Counted from the stretch's first letter, positions 48,495 to 58,229 are shown. The stretch: 64,000 nt of DNA from Colwellia sp. (GCA_026196955.1 JAPHTO010000043.1:1-64000); one strand, 5' to 3'. Made by a program: numbers and translations. Notes: generated by a model not told the origin, from the sequence alone.

Positions 48495-48824
48495 ATGATA
48501 ATTGAGCAGTTTATCAATGATAAAATTGTACAAATCACCAACTACACTGGTGCTGTTATCGATCAAACACTACATTATACTGAGTTAGATAATTTCATTC
48601 TTGATACCATGGAAGAATGGGCATCATTAAACGTAACCGATGAAACACCAAGCAATGCCCAAGAGCGTGTTTTTTGGCATTTAATACATGAAGTCAGCTT
48701 GCATGGTGCACAGGCTTTGCATCAAGATTTATTTTTCAAAAGTGAGATGAACACCTGCCTTGATTTTTTTAATGGCATTGGTAGCTACCCAATTGATTGC
48801 ATTGGCTGGCGTCCAATTGCTTAG
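48495..48824 (+). CDS. Orphan acidic 109-residue protein, function unknown
   Basis: I do not recognise a family. The protein is soluble and acidic, with an N-terminal strand-like part (FINDKIVQITNYTGAVID), a helical middle (NFILDTMEEWASLN, then RVFWHLIHEVSLHGAQAL HQDLFF) and an end with GIGSYPIDCIGWRPIA. Two cysteines (about residues 88 and 102) are present but not in a known motif. AAGGA lies seven bases before the ATG. It has its own promoter with a long leader and sits between the cyclophilin and AmpG genes. A lineage-specific protein seems likely. Confidence 0.55.
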   Translation: MIIEQFINDKIVQITNYTGAVIDQTLHYTELDNFILDTMEEWASLNVTDETPSNAQERVFWHLIHEVSLHGAQALHQDLFFKSEMNTCLDFFNGIGSYPIDCIGWRPIA

Positions 48825-48912
48825 AACCTATTATTATCTTTAAAACTATTTAGTTGGGTTTCATCATCAGCTTTGCTAATCTAGTACTTTCCCTATTTCA
48901 GTACCCGTTTTA

Positions 48913-50529
48913 ATGTCTTCAAGCCACTCTATCAAGCACACGTTAAGTTATTTTAAAAATCCTCGCTTACTCAGTATATTTTGCTTTGGCATAGCCAGTG
49001 GTTTTCCTTGGGTAATGATTGGCTCAGCCATGAGTGGCTGGTTAAAAGATGAAGGGCTAAGCCGTTCTAGCATAGGGTTATTCGGTTTAATTTTTGTTGC
49101 TTATAGTATTAATTTTTTATGGTCACCTTTAGTCGACAGGCTTAAAATTCCTCTGCTAACAACTTGGTTAGGCCAACGAAGAAGTTGGATATTTAGTGCA
49201 CAATGTTTAGTGCTCCTAAGTGCTTTGCAACTAAGTCAACTTGATGCCAGTAGCCAGCTCAATTTGATGGCCTTATTTGGCTTATTTATCGCAATTACAG
49301 GTGCTACCCAAGACATTGCAATTGATGCCTATAGAATTGATATCCTAGCAGATCAAGACAGCAACGCTATGGCGGCAGGCTCAGCAATGGCAACGGCTGG
49401 TTGGTGGACGGGTTACGCAGGCCTTGGCAGTATCCCGTTTATTTTAGTAGACCAGCCCAATTGGCATTGGCCACAAGTGTATTTAGTGTTAGCAGCCATA
49501 ATGAGCGTGTTAATGCTAACAGCAATTATCGTTACTGAGCCGAAGAGTCAGCGAGAACAAGCGCATAAATTAATAGAACAAAACTATTTACAAGCCTTGG
49601 TACAACAAGGCAATAAGCCTTTGCTCATTTTACTCATACTACCGTTAATCATAGGTACTATCTTTTACGCAAATATCGGCTACCCAGCTTGGCCAGAGCA
49701 TATTATAGGCAAAGACTACCGTTTTACTGCTATATCTTTATTCATTTTAACCCTGCTGATTATTTTTACCCGTCAGCTCGCACAGTTAAATAATAGCCAG
49801 CACTTAACGGGTACTAATATCTCGGTTGACAACATCTCGGTTGACAACATCGCGATAGCAACAAACAAATTGAGTTATCGCGTAACAGCTTGGCTATTAA
49901 GCACTATGGTTGCCCCCATACAAGAATTTTTTCAGCGTAATGGCACCCGCTTAGCACTCTCCATTTTATTGTTCATCTTTTTATTCAAACTGGGCGAAGC
50001 GTATTTAGGAAGAATGTCGATTGTTTTTTATCGTGAAGTAGGCTTTTCAAATTCTGATATTGCTTATTATTCTAAAATGATCAATTGGGCTGTAACCATA
50101 GTTTTCTCATTAATAGGCAGTGTATTTACCATTAGGTATGGCATTTTAAAAGGGCTATTCATCGGTGGCATTGCTATGGCAAGTAGTAACCTGTTATTCG
50201 CTTTAATGGCTTTAGTCGGTCCAGATAAAACCTTATTTGCTTTTACCGTTTTTGTTGATGGCTTTACTTCAGCCTGGGGCTCTGTTGCATTTGTTGCACT
50301 ACTTTCAGTGTTATGTAATAAAAGTTTTACTGCAAGTCAGTATGCCTTGATGGCATCGCTAGGCACCTTTGGTCGCGTGATGCTAGGCTCGTATTCTGGC
50401 ATTATGGTAGATTGGCTTGATGGTAACTGGGTACTGTTTTTCATCTTGACCGCCCTAATGGTAGTACCTAGTTTGCTATTTTTATACGCGATAAGAAAAC
50501 CATTAACGGCATTAATTGAAAAAAATTAG
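48913..50529 (+). CDS. ampG: AmpG-family muropeptide MFS permease
   Basis: Imports GlcNAc-anhydroMurNAc peptides for cell-wall recycling. The 538-residue protein has about 14 hydrophobic helices. The N-terminus matches AmpG (GIASGFPWVMIGSAMSGWLK, then FSINFLWSPLVDR-like sequence and GQRRSWIF). ATQDIAIDAYRIDIL near 135 is a strong family marker. A loop at about 300-315 carries a duplicated ISVDN pentapeptide caused by a 15-bp tandem repeat. The gene is somewhat longer than E. coli ampG. Its neighbourhood with yajG and bolA supports orthology. Confidence 0.88.
   Translation: MSSSHSIKHTLSYFKNPRLLSIFCFGIASGFPWVMIGSAMSGWLKDEGLSRSSIGLFGLIFVAYSINFLWSPLVDRLKIPLLTTWLGQRRSWIFSAQCLVLLSALQLSQLDASSQLNLMALFGLFIAITGATQDIAIDAYRIDILADQDSNAMAAGSAMATAGWWTGYAGLGSIPFILVDQPNWHWPQVYLVLAAIMSVLMLTAIIVTEPKSQREQAHKLIEQNYLQALVQQGNKPLLILLILPLIIGTIFYANIGYPAWPEHIIGKDYRFTAISLFILTLLIIFTRQLAQLNNSQHLTGTNISVDNISVDNIAIATNKLSYRVTAWLLSTMVAPIQEFFQRNGTRLALSILLFIFLFKLGEAYLGRMSIVFYREVGFSNSDIAYYSKMINWAVTIVFSLIGSVFTIRYGILKGLFIGGIAMASSNLLFALMALVGPDKTLFAFTVFVDGFTSAWGSVAFVALLSVLCNKSFTASQYALMASLGTFGRVMLGSYSGIMVDWLDGNWVLFFILTALMVVPSLLFLYAIRKPLTALIEKN
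49821..49850 (+). repeat. Exact 15-bp tandem duplication inside ampG
   Basis: CTCGGTTGACAACAT occurs twice without a break. It keeps the reading frame and repeats five residues (SVDNI) in a predicted loop between helices. It is probably a recent slippage event. Confidence 0.85.
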
Positions 50530-50597
50530 CATTAAACTCAGACAAGTCTTACAAATTAATCTATGATAAAAAGACCAATCACAAAACAAGTAAGCTT

Positions 50598-50768
50598 ATG
50601 ATCCGATTGTTCTTTTTATTACCTATACTAATGTGCGCAATTTGGTGGTGGTACCTTAATAGCCATGGTTATAGCTTAAAAGACGGCCTTAAAGGCTTTA
50701 TTTACATTTTATCTTTTAACGCCGTTATCGTGCTGTTTTTCGTTATGATGCTTTATGTAACACATTAA
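50598..50768 (+). CDS. Small membrane protein, 56 residues
   Basis: An ATG at 50598 opens a 56-codon frame ending TAA at 50766-50768. It has two membrane helices: about 3-20 (LFFLLPILMCAIWWWYL) and about 34-53 (FIYILSFNAVIVLFFVMMLY), joined by NSHGYSLKDGLKG. The hydrophobic-loop-hydrophobic plan and clean codon use argue that it is real, although the ribosome site is weak. It follows ampG by 68 bases and ends four bases before the convergent ATP-grasp gene. Function unknown. Confidence 0.6.
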   Translation: MIRLFFLLPILMCAIWWWYLNSHGYSLKDGLKGFIYILSFNAVIVLFFVMMLYVTH

Positions 50769-50772
50769 CATT

Positions 50773-51666
50773 TTACTCTTGTATACCTGCAACAAAAGCT
50801 CTCGCAAAACGTTGGGCAGCTTTATCATCCATATTAAAATATAACGATGGCTCAATTAACTCTGCTTCCATTAGCGCGAATTGCTCATCATTTTCTAAAT
50901 TTGACGTTCTCACGTAATCAAGGCGCGCATACAAAGGCGTTTCTTCTACTTCATGGGCAATGGCTAATAAAGTAGCTTGTGCTTGGGTAAGTAACCTTGA
51001 CTCAGGCGAAATTGTCTGTAGACGACCACCGTGTTCTTCTTGCACTCTAAAATCATCTTGCTTAGGTGTTTTCAAAATAGCGTGGCTGTATTCACCATTA
51101 AAGAAGAATAATGAAAACTCACCTTCTTCTATAACACTACTGATAAATGGCTGCACCATAAAATCACTGTGAGAAAATACCGCATTGAGTTGCGCAATTG
51201 AATCTTCTGCTGTTGCTTGTTTAAGCCAAAAAGTATTATCTGCATTGGCACTAATTCTTGGTTTAATCACCAGTTGCTGACAATCAAAATAGTTAAAAAA
51301 TTCAGCTAAATCTTCAGCAAGAAAATTTGAGCGCCATAACGTAGGGACAATTGAGACTTGTTGCTCTGCTAACGATTGTAAGTATATTTTATCAATATTC
51401 CAACGCACCGTTGTTAAGGAGTTTTGTAATACCGCACTTGATTGCTCTATTTGCTCTAACACTGAAATAAATGCAGTAGCGTCATCTTGATAATCCCAAG
51501 GGCTGCGAATGATCACAGCATCAAATTGCTGCCAATCAACATTTTTTTTGCGCCATGAAACAAGCTGGGTTTGCCAGCCAAGTGCTGCTAGAGGGGCATC
51601 AAGTAAATTGTCGTAACATTCAAAGTCACTTAAATTGTCCATGGTTAAAATAGCGCACTGTTTCAT
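50773..51666 (-). CDS. ATP-grasp domain protein (glutathione synthase-like fold)
   Basis: An ATP-dependent carboxylate-amine or similar ligase of unknown substrate. Starting at ATG 51666 (MKQCAILTMDNLSDFECYDN) gives 297 residues; 15 codons further up lack support. It has an N-terminal pre-ATP-grasp domain with FDAVIIRSPWDYQDD near 57-71, the ATP-grasp middle with LVIKPRISANADNTFWL near 130-147, FMVQPFISSVIEEGEFSLFF near 170-190, and ARLDYVRT near 253 for metal binding, ending ELIEPSLYF. This set recurs in ATP-grasp proteins annotated as glutathione synthetase-like or RimK-like. No partner gene is adjacent. Confidence 0.8.
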   Translation of the reverse strand: MKQCAILTMDNLSDFECYDNLLDAPLAALGWQTQLVSWRKKNVDWQQFDAVIIRSPWDYQDDATAFISVLEQIEQSSAVLQNSLTTVRWNIDKIYLQSLAEQQVSIVPTLWRSNFLAEDLAEFFNYFDCQQLVIKPRISANADNTFWLKQATAEDSIAQLNAVFSHSDFMVQPFISSVIEEGEFSLFFFNGEYSHAILKTPKQDDFRVQEEHGGRLQTISPESRLLTQAQATLLAIAHEVEETPLYARLDYVRTSNLENDEQFALMEAELIEPSLYFNMDDKAAQRFARAFVAGIQE

Positions 51667-51897
51667 CACATCTCCAAAGGGTATACAATATAATGCGCAG
51701 CATCTTATCAAACAATCCCACTATAATTAAGCAATAATCCTTGGAATATCACCACGTTTTCGCCATCTCGCACTAAAAATAGTGTTATCTAACCTGAACT
51801 CGGTTTAAGATATTTTTAACTAACTGAAATACATAAATTAAATTTCAACAATATCTTTAGTTAGAGAGTAATTTATTAAGCCGAGCTCAGCTTATCG

Positions 51898-51935
51898 ATG
51901 TAAACCATCCAAGTCATGACCGTGATGGTTTACAT
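51898..51935. terminator. Inverted repeat after the RND pump gene
   Basis: ATGTAAACCATC (51898-51909) pairs perfectly with its complement at 51924-51935, with a 14-base loop. It lies ten bases beyond the pump stop codon on the minus strand. No T-run follows, so it may protect the transcript end rather than terminate. Confidence 0.5.
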
Positions 51936-51944
51936 GGCACTTAC

Positions 51945-54900
51945 TCATCGACGGGTAAAAACGCCATGAATATCATCTTTGATCAAATACAAAGCGGGAA
52001 TTAAAAACAAAGTGATCACGGTCGCAAACACAATACCAAATCCTAATGATATTGCCATAGGGATAATAAATTGAGCCTGTAAACTTTGCTCAAAATAGAG
52101 CGGAAAGATACCGAAAAAGGTCGTTAAGGATGTTAATAGGATCGCCCTAAAACGTGCCGTGCCAGCACCAATGACCACATCCATCATGCGTTGCCCTGTT
52201 GCTTTAGCCTTATTAATAAAATCCACCATGATCAACGAATCATTCACCACCACGCCCGTTAAGGCAATAAAACCATAGATAGACATCATATTAATGGTTT
52301 TCCCCATCAACCAGTGCCCAAATATAGCGCCGATAATACCAAAAGGGATCACTGACATGATGACTAATGGCTGTGCGTAAGATTTAGTCGGAATGGCGAT
52401 CAAACCATAAATTAAAAATAACGCACCAATTGCCGCTAAGCCCAGTTGATTTAAAAAGTCTGCTTGCTCTTTACTTGCGCCTTCAACCCCATATTTAACG
52501 GTAGGATAGTTGGCTAAAACTTCAGGTATACTGACCTCATTCATTTCACTGATAACTTTTCTTGATTCTACTTTTTGAGCATCAATATCAGCTGAAATAG
52601 TAATAGAGCGTTTTTGATTTACCCGGGTAATGGTCGAAAACCCCTGCCCGATACTTATATCTGCCACCTGATAAAAGGGAACTTGATCACCATTGGGTGT
52701 GCGGATCCACATATCTTCCAAATCACTCACCGACACGCGATTCTCTTTAGGGTAACGCACCATAACTTTTAACTCATCTCTACCACGTTGAATACGTTGA
52801 GCTTCTTCACCATAAAAAGCTTGGCGCACCTGTTTGGCTAAATCTGCAAGCGCTAACCCTAATACTTCTGCTTCAGGTTTAATACTTAATTGAATTTCTT
52901 GACTACCACGACTAAACGAATTTCGAATATCATAAACACCATCATAAGCGCTAAGCTTGCTTTGAATATCTTGGGCGGCAGACTCTAGCGCAACATAATC
53001 TTTTCCGGTTAACTGAAACTCAATGGCAGCGCCACCACCGGCATTAGCGCCAGCAAAAAAGCGTAGTTCTTTAGTGCCCGGAATTTCACCTATTTCATCA
53101 CGCCAAAGTTTCTCTATTTCATAAGCATCCAATTCACGCTGCTCCGGCTTAACAAGCTCTAATAGAAATGTTGCACTGGTATTGCCATTGGTAAACACCA
53201 TGGAGTGTTTTATAAACTCAAGCCCTTGATGGGGATTATTTTTAGCAATCGTTTTAGCGGCATTTTGTATACGTTCAATAACTTTGTTGCGTTCACTCAC
53301 GGCGCTGCCATCCACCATAGTTAAATTGCCTTGAATAAAGTCACTCGGCACAGACGGAAAGACTTCTAATTTAACAAAGCCGCCAATCAATAAACCAACG
53401 GAAAGTATCAAAATAGCAATAAAGCTCGCCATAGTGTTATACCTAGCGGTTAAGGCTTTTTCTAACCAAGGTTTATAGCGGTTATAGATAAAATTATCTA
53501 AGCCCTCTTTAAACTTAATTTGCTGCTTTTCAAGCCAATTACTATTTTCTGGCGTCAGATGGATATATTTCATATGCACCAAATGGGCAGGTAAAATCCA
53601 CTTAGATTCAATTAAAGAAAACATCAAACAGAAAGAAACGACTAAAGCGATAGCCCGAAAAAATGCGGCAAAAGTCGCATCTATCATCAACAATGGAGCA
53701 AAGGCGGCAATTGTGGTTAACACCCCAAACGTTGCAGGCATAGCAACACGCATGGTGCCATTAATGATATTTTCAGTGGAATGCCCATAGCGTTGAATTT
53801 CAGCATAAGCGCTTTCACCAATAACAATGGCGTCGTCAACCACAATCCCCAGCACCATGATAAAGGCAAATAAACTGATAAGATTGATTGAAACTGACCA
53901 TTCACCAAACAAAGGCATCATGATAAAGGCGCCAAAAAAACTAATAGGAATCCCTAGCATGACCCAAAATGCTATTCTGATACGTAAAAACAGCGTTAAG
54001 ACAATAAACACTAATAAGGATCCCATCAGCAAGTTAGAGATCATCATATCTAAGCGCGCATTTAAATAGTATGAGGAGTCTCCCCAAACAGTGAGCTTAG
54101 CACCTTCGGGTAGGTTGGGATTTTTCTCTGCAACATAGGCTTTTATCTCTCTTGCAATATCCAAATCATTTTGATCTCCCGTTGATTGCACCATAATGCT
54201 AGAAGTGTGCTCACCATTAAATAAGGCAAAATCTTCTTGCTCAACAAAACCATCTTTTACTGTCGCAATATCGCTCAGCACTAACCGCGTACCATTATTG
54301 TCTGTGCGTAGTACTAATTTAGAGAATTCATCCCCCGTGTACGCCTGCCCTGTAGTGCGTAATAAAATATCGCCACCTTGAGTTTTAATCGTACCACCGG
54401 GTAAATCAATCGATGAGCGCTTGATTGCTTGGGCCACATCATCAAAGGTTAACTGGTACTTTTGCAGTTTTTCTTCCGCTAATTCAATTGAGATTTCATA
54501 ATCACGGCTACCAACAATCTCGGCAATATTAACGCTCGGTAAGGATATAATTTCATCTCGAATATCTTGTGCCATCACCTGTCTTGAGCGTCTGTCCATC
54601 GAGCCACTCACTGATAACCACATCACTTGTGATTTAAATTCTTGTTTAGCAATAATGGGCTTTTCTGTTTGTTCAGGAAAAGTTGTGATGGCATCCACTT
54701 GCATTTGCACTTCATCAAGCTTTTCTGACATTGAATAACCAGACTGCAACTCTATGGTAACGATACCCACGCCTTCAAGTGCTCGTGAAGTGATTTTTTT
54801 AATGCCTTCAATATCTTCTAATGATTCTTCAACTTTAAGGATCACCCCCAGCTCAACTTCTTCAGGAGCAGCACCTAAATGAGGCACAGTGACTTGAATA

Positions 54901-55085
54901 CTATTAACGTTAAATTCTGGAAAGGTTTTTTTATTTAGGTTTTGATAAGAATAAAAGCCTGCTGTTAGAATGAAAATCATCAATAAATTAGCAGCAACAC
55001 TATTGTGTGCAAACCAAGCAATTATACCTGTATGCTTAGTCGTTGTTGGTTTTCCAGCGTCTTGATTTGTACTGAAATCACTCAT
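51945..55085 (-). CDS. RND-family efflux permease (AcrB/HAE1-like)
   Basis: Proton-driven inner-membrane exporter. The 1046-residue protein has the twelve-helix, two-porter layout. Helix 1 is at about 28-47, and the proton-relay GIVVDDAIVIGESAYAEIQR in helix 4 lies near 405. The second half has the matching ALTGVVVNDSLIMVDFINKA near 950. The porter regions carry the usual SVTVPHLGAAPEEVELGVI-like start (QVTVPHLGAAPEEVELGV) and GADQNDLDIAR-like sequences. It overlaps the fusion-protein gene by ATGA. No TolC-type gene is adjacent, so a general outer-membrane channel is probably shared. Substrate unknown. Confidence 0.92.
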   Translation of the reverse strand: MSDFSTNQDAGKPTTTKHTGIIAWFAHNSVAANLLMIFILTAGFYSYQNLNKKTFPEFNVNSIQVTVPHLGAAPEEVELGVILKVEESLEDIEGIKKITSRALEGVGIVTIELQSGYSMSEKLDEVQMQVDAITTFPEQTEKPIIAKQEFKSQVMWLSVSGSMDRRSRQVMAQDIRDEIISLPSVNIAEIVGSRDYEISIELAEEKLQKYQLTFDDVAQAIKRSSIDLPGGTIKTQGGDILLRTTGQAYTGDEFSKLVLRTDNNGTRLVLSDIATVKDGFVEQEDFALFNGEHTSSIMVQSTGDQNDLDIAREIKAYVAEKNPNLPEGAKLTVWGDSSYYLNARLDMMISNLLMGSLLVFIVLTLFLRIRIAFWVMLGIPISFFGAFIMMPLFGEWSVSINLISLFAFIMVLGIVVDDAIVIGESAYAEIQRYGHSTENIINGTMRVAMPATFGVLTTIAAFAPLLMIDATFAAFFRAIALVVSFCLMFSLIESKWILPAHLVHMKYIHLTPENSNWLEKQQIKFKEGLDNFIYNRYKPWLEKALTARYNTMASFIAILILSVGLLIGGFVKLEVFPSVPSDFIQGNLTMVDGSAVSERNKVIERIQNAAKTIAKNNPHQGLEFIKHSMVFTNGNTSATFLLELVKPEQRELDAYEIEKLWRDEIGEIPGTKELRFFAGANAGGGAAIEFQLTGKDYVALESAAQDIQSKLSAYDGVYDIRNSFSRGSQEIQLSIKPEAEVLGLALADLAKQVRQAFYGEEAQRIQRGRDELKVMVRYPKENRVSVSDLEDMWIRTPNGDQVPFYQVADISIGQGFSTITRVNQKRSITISADIDAQKVESRKVISEMNEVSIPEVLANYPTVKYGVEGASKEQADFLNQLGLAAIGALFLIYGLIAIPTKSYAQPLVIMSVIPFGIIGAIFGHWLMGKTINMMSIYGFIALTGVVVNDSLIMVDFINKAKATGQRMMDVVIGAGTARFRAILLTSLTTFFGIFPLYFEQSLQAQFIIPMAISLGFGIVFATVITLFLIPALYLIKDDIHGVFTRR

Positions 55086-56368
55086 AAGCTATCACGCTCT
55101 GTTGATGTTTCACTTTCTGCGACTAACGACTCTTCAGTTGCAGCTTCTTGCTGCTTTTCTTGCTCACCGTCAACACGCAATAACATGTTCGCAATAGGCG
55201 TTGCTAACTTAGTTAAAATAAGCCGCTTATCCTCAGAAAACTCATCTCTCGTATAAGCGTAATCGGCATCCGATCTCAATATATTGATTTGTTCAATCGA
55301 CAAACGGTTCTCATCGTCTATTAAATGGATGGTATTGCCAGAATATACTGCACCTAAGGGAATAGCGGTCACGTTGGCAAGTTGCTTGCCTTTAGCTTTC
55401 GCATTCACAAACGTGCCCATGCGTATCTCTTCATGCTCACTATTGGCTAAAACACCGTATGGATCGTCAATCTGCGCAACCACATAATGTACTCGATTCG
55501 CACTATCAACAACGCCTTCATAGCGCGTTACCTTCGCTGTCCAAGCATGTCTTTCGCCTTCAAGTTGGTAAAAAAGATCTACATGAATATTGAGTTTATC
55601 GAGTTGATGGATCCGAGATAGATTTAAAAAAGCGACATCGCGTTGTTTAATTGGCAACCTCACCTCGGCATAATCAATAGCAAAGGTATTTGCTAACGCA
55701 CTTCCCATGGTGATGTATTGGCCTAAATCAGCTTGTTTACCCGTTAACATTGCATCATAAGGAGCGATAATTTTAGTGCGGGCTAATTTCACTTTAGCTT
55801 CACGTAAGTCAGCTTGTGCCGCTAGCACACTTGCTTCCGCTTTTTTAAGCTGTGGCAGCCGTAATGCAAAAACAGGCGCATGATCTACAGGCTTTCCAGT
55901 TAGGCGCCATTCATCTTCCGCTTGTTTACTGCGCGCTTGCTCTTCCACTAACAATGCTTGTGCCGATTCAAGTTGCGCTTGCGCTCTTAACAAGGCAACT
56001 TGATAGGTTATATCATCAATGGTGAGTAATACTTCACCTTTTTTAAAAAAGCCGCCCACATGAAATTTCTCTGATACATGGGTGACCACGCCAGAAACTT
56101 CTGAAATTAACGTAGTTTTAGTGCGAGGCTCAACACTGCCTTGGCTGCTGATAGTAAAAATCACATCTTGCGCCTGAAGCGGCATAACATTAACCAGTGG
56201 CGCTTTCACTGCGATAGCTTTCTTCGCTGGCTTAGGGGCTAAAATTTGTAATATCACGAGAACAATAATCGCCAAAAAGACGATCGCGAAAGGCATCAGC
56301 ACATAGCGTAAAGGTACCATGCGTCTATTGTGTTTTTTGTTTGAATTAGTCGATGAAGTTGCTGACAT
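55082..56368 (-). CDS. RND efflux periplasmic adaptor (membrane fusion protein)
   Basis: Links the RND permease to an outer-membrane channel. The 428-residue protein has one N-terminal helix (about 21-45) anchoring it, a barrel-sandwich lipoyl half ISSQGSVEPRTKTTLISEVS (about 75-95), a helical hairpin (about 125-200, with QALLVEEQARSKQAEDEW), the second lipoyl half with KLARTKIIAPYDAMLTGKQ, and beta-barrel and membrane-proximal domains. The C-terminal 25 residues are Glu/Ser-rich. It is the first gene of a two-gene unit with the permease. An upstream regulator gene was not found. Confidence 0.92.
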   Translation of the reverse strand: MSATSSTNSNKKHNRRMVPLRYVLMPFAIVFLAIIVLVILQILAPKPAKKAIAVKAPLVNVMPLQAQDVIFTISSQGSVEPRTKTTLISEVSGVVTHVSEKFHVGGFFKKGEVLLTIDDITYQVALLRAQAQLESAQALLVEEQARSKQAEDEWRLTGKPVDHAPVFALRLPQLKKAEASVLAAQADLREAKVKLARTKIIAPYDAMLTGKQADLGQYITMGSALANTFAIDYAEVRLPIKQRDVAFLNLSRIHQLDKLNIHVDLFYQLEGERHAWTAKVTRYEGVVDSANRVHYVVAQIDDPYGVLANSEHEEIRMGTFVNAKAKGKQLANVTAIPLGAVYSGNTIHLIDDENRLSIEQINILRSDADYAYTRDEFSEDKRLILTKLATPIANMLLRVDGEQEKQQEAATEESLVAESETSTERDSL

Positions 56369-56432
56369 AAGCGCGCTTATAAAGAATAAAACTATGTTAT
56401 TAATTTAGCGCTTATCAAATGAAATTAATAGG

Positions 56433-56819
56433 TTAATTTTGTAAATTGTTAGTAAATTTTGCCCAGGATAACAGCAGGGTTCTAAAATCTTCTAAACCAC
56501 AAGCTGCACACTCATTTTGATCATAGTGAATATGCTCAGCAGTGAGCATTTCTGACAAAGGCTCTGCGCCATTTAAGCTTGCATTAGTTTGAATTTCTAC
56601 ATCGGTGTGGTTAATAGCCACGGAATATTCACTGCCAGTAATAACAACTTCATTTTGTTGCCCAGTTTCTACTTTATCAATGGCGGTTAATAACTGAGTT
56701 AACTTACTCGCGTCTCTCCCCAACTCTACTTCTATCCAAGGACCTACCACTTCATGCTCAAGAGAAAAGCGTGCTTTAGCTTCCCCTGTTATTGCATCAT
56801 GTAAAAATTCATATTCCAT
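56433..56819 (-). CDS. yacL: YacL-family protein (UPF0231)
   Basis: A 128-residue small acidic protein of the UPF0231 (YacL) family. The start MEYEFLHDAITGEAKARFSL and EHEVVGPWIEVELG match the E. coli YacL beginning closely in pattern. The C-terminal YDQNECAACGLEDFRTLLLS corresponds to the YacL stretch ending CGVEDF. No function has been established for the family. It stands between the RND unit and the NnrS-like operon, with gaps of 64 and 93 bases. Confidence 0.85.
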   Translation of the reverse strand: MEYEFLHDAITGEAKARFSLEHEVVGPWIEVELGRDASKLTQLLTAIDKVETGQQNEVVITGSEYSVAINHTDVEIQTNASLNGAEPLSEMLTAEHIHYDQNECAACGLEDFRTLLLSWAKFTNNLQN

Positions 56820-56912
56820 AAGCTTGCCACATAATGATTACTGATTAACCTCAGTACTAATTGTAGCAAAAAATACAGCATTTAACGTTCGAAACTCGGA
56901 ATAAACTACAAG

Positions 56913-58229
56913 CTATTCATTAACCGATAGTTTAATTTTATTCAGTGTCTTGTAATAGAGTGTTATTGCTTGGTACATCAGCTTTAATAGCCAACAAAAC
57001 TCGACAAAAAGCATGATTGATAATAACCAGTATATGCTCGGCATCATAATAGTCATCAATAAAACAATACCTGTAAAACAGTGAAAATTAAATAACCATA
57101 GGCCGTGCTTTTTTTGCAAGAACTCATGCATATGAGGGATAAACTGCATCGCTGAAAAATGGCTCAGGCAACGTTGTTGCAAGTGGGTATAACTTAAAAA
57201 AGGTAATATTTTTAATAGCATACCTTGAATAACAGAAACCAAGTAAAAATAAATAAAAAAAGCAGCGAGTATCAAGGTTTTACTGGTCAATATTTCTTGC
57301 GTTAAATAGGCTTCAGGGAAAAAATAAAAGCCATTGAACAACAATAAACTTGTTGCTGCTAATAACCAGTAACGAATAGTGTTATCTGGCACTTTACGCT
57401 TTCGTTTAGCGATCACTAAAAACAAACTTATCGCATAAACGCCATGTAATAAAACGATGATATTCAGGGTAATAGCGATATCAACAAACATGCCCAGCAA
57501 AATTAAAAATATTATCGCAGGAAGATAACGGCTAATGATTGTAGGAAAGCTTGGCGCAACATGAAACATAGGTATAACTTGAAAGCTTACAGAAATGATA
57601 AGTAAGCCGACCCAGCCCACTAGACCCCATATAGCATGACCGTCAGTCAACGCTTTGGTTGACAATTTCTCTACTAAGAATGTGGGCCAACCCCATTCAT
57701 AAAAACCTGCTTGTGTGCGCGCGAGTAATAAAAGTCCAATAAAAAACACAATAACTAACGCGGTAATAGCAAAACGAAAGCCGATAATGGCATCACCTTG
57801 ACTGAGCTTTTTCACTAAAACCCAGGCCAAGGCTGCAATATATATCCCCAACCCTAGGCTTAATAACAGAAAACTTATAACTAACAGCCAAGCGTTAGGC
57901 CAAAGAAAGTTTGCCATCAAGCTCAAAGTGCCTAAGGTAAAGAGGCCATGACAGCTAGTAGCAATTAGCCGAGGCTTGGCAATCCCAATGCCACCGATAA
58001 CAGGCAGTAGTTGTAATAATGCTCCCATCATTACCATAGTAATAAACCCTAAAGTAAAACCATGGGTAACTGCTAACGTACTTGGGTGCCACCGGCTTAG
58101 CCACATAGCTTCACCAGAAAACAAGATAATACCGGCACAAAGTAACACCAAAATGGGGGCACTGATAAAAAAGCGAAACGGTAAATCTATTGGGGGCAAG
58201 GCATTAAAAGATAAGCCAGATATATTCAT
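56913..58229 (-). CDS. NnrS-like multi-helix membrane protein
   Basis: A 438-residue integral membrane protein with about 12 helices and little outside the membrane. The stretch HPSTLAVTHGFTLGFITMVM MGALLQLLPV (about 48-77) has the histidine-and-glycine pattern found in NnrS and haem-copper-oxidase-like proteins. Later histidines in DGHAIWGLVGWVGLLIISVS (about 200-218) and QVIPMFHVAP, and in the C-terminal part, could bind haem or copper. It is the last gene of an operon with a DUF2249 protein and a hemerythrin, eight bases after the former. NnrS proteins act in nitric-oxide stress; that role is inferred here from similarity and context. Confidence 0.7.
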   Translation of the reverse strand: MNISGLSFNALPPIDLPFRFFISAPILVLLCAGIILFSGEAMWLSRWHPSTLAVTHGFTLGFITMVMMGALLQLLPVIGGIGIAKPRLIATSCHGLFTLGTLSLMANFLWPNAWLLVISFLLLSLGLGIYIAALAWVLVKKLSQGDAIIGFRFAITALVIVFFIGLLLLARTQAGFYEWGWPTFLVEKLSTKALTDGHAIWGLVGWVGLLIISVSFQVIPMFHVAPSFPTIISRYLPAIIFLILLGMFVDIAITLNIIVLLHGVYAISLFLVIAKRKRKVPDNTIRYWLLAATSLLLFNGFYFFPEAYLTQEILTSKTLILAAFFIYFYLVSVIQGMLLKILPFLSYTHLQQRCLSHFSAMQFIPHMHEFLQKKHGLWLFNFHCFTGIVLLMTIMMPSIYWLLSIMLFVEFCWLLKLMYQAITLYYKTLNKIKLSVNE

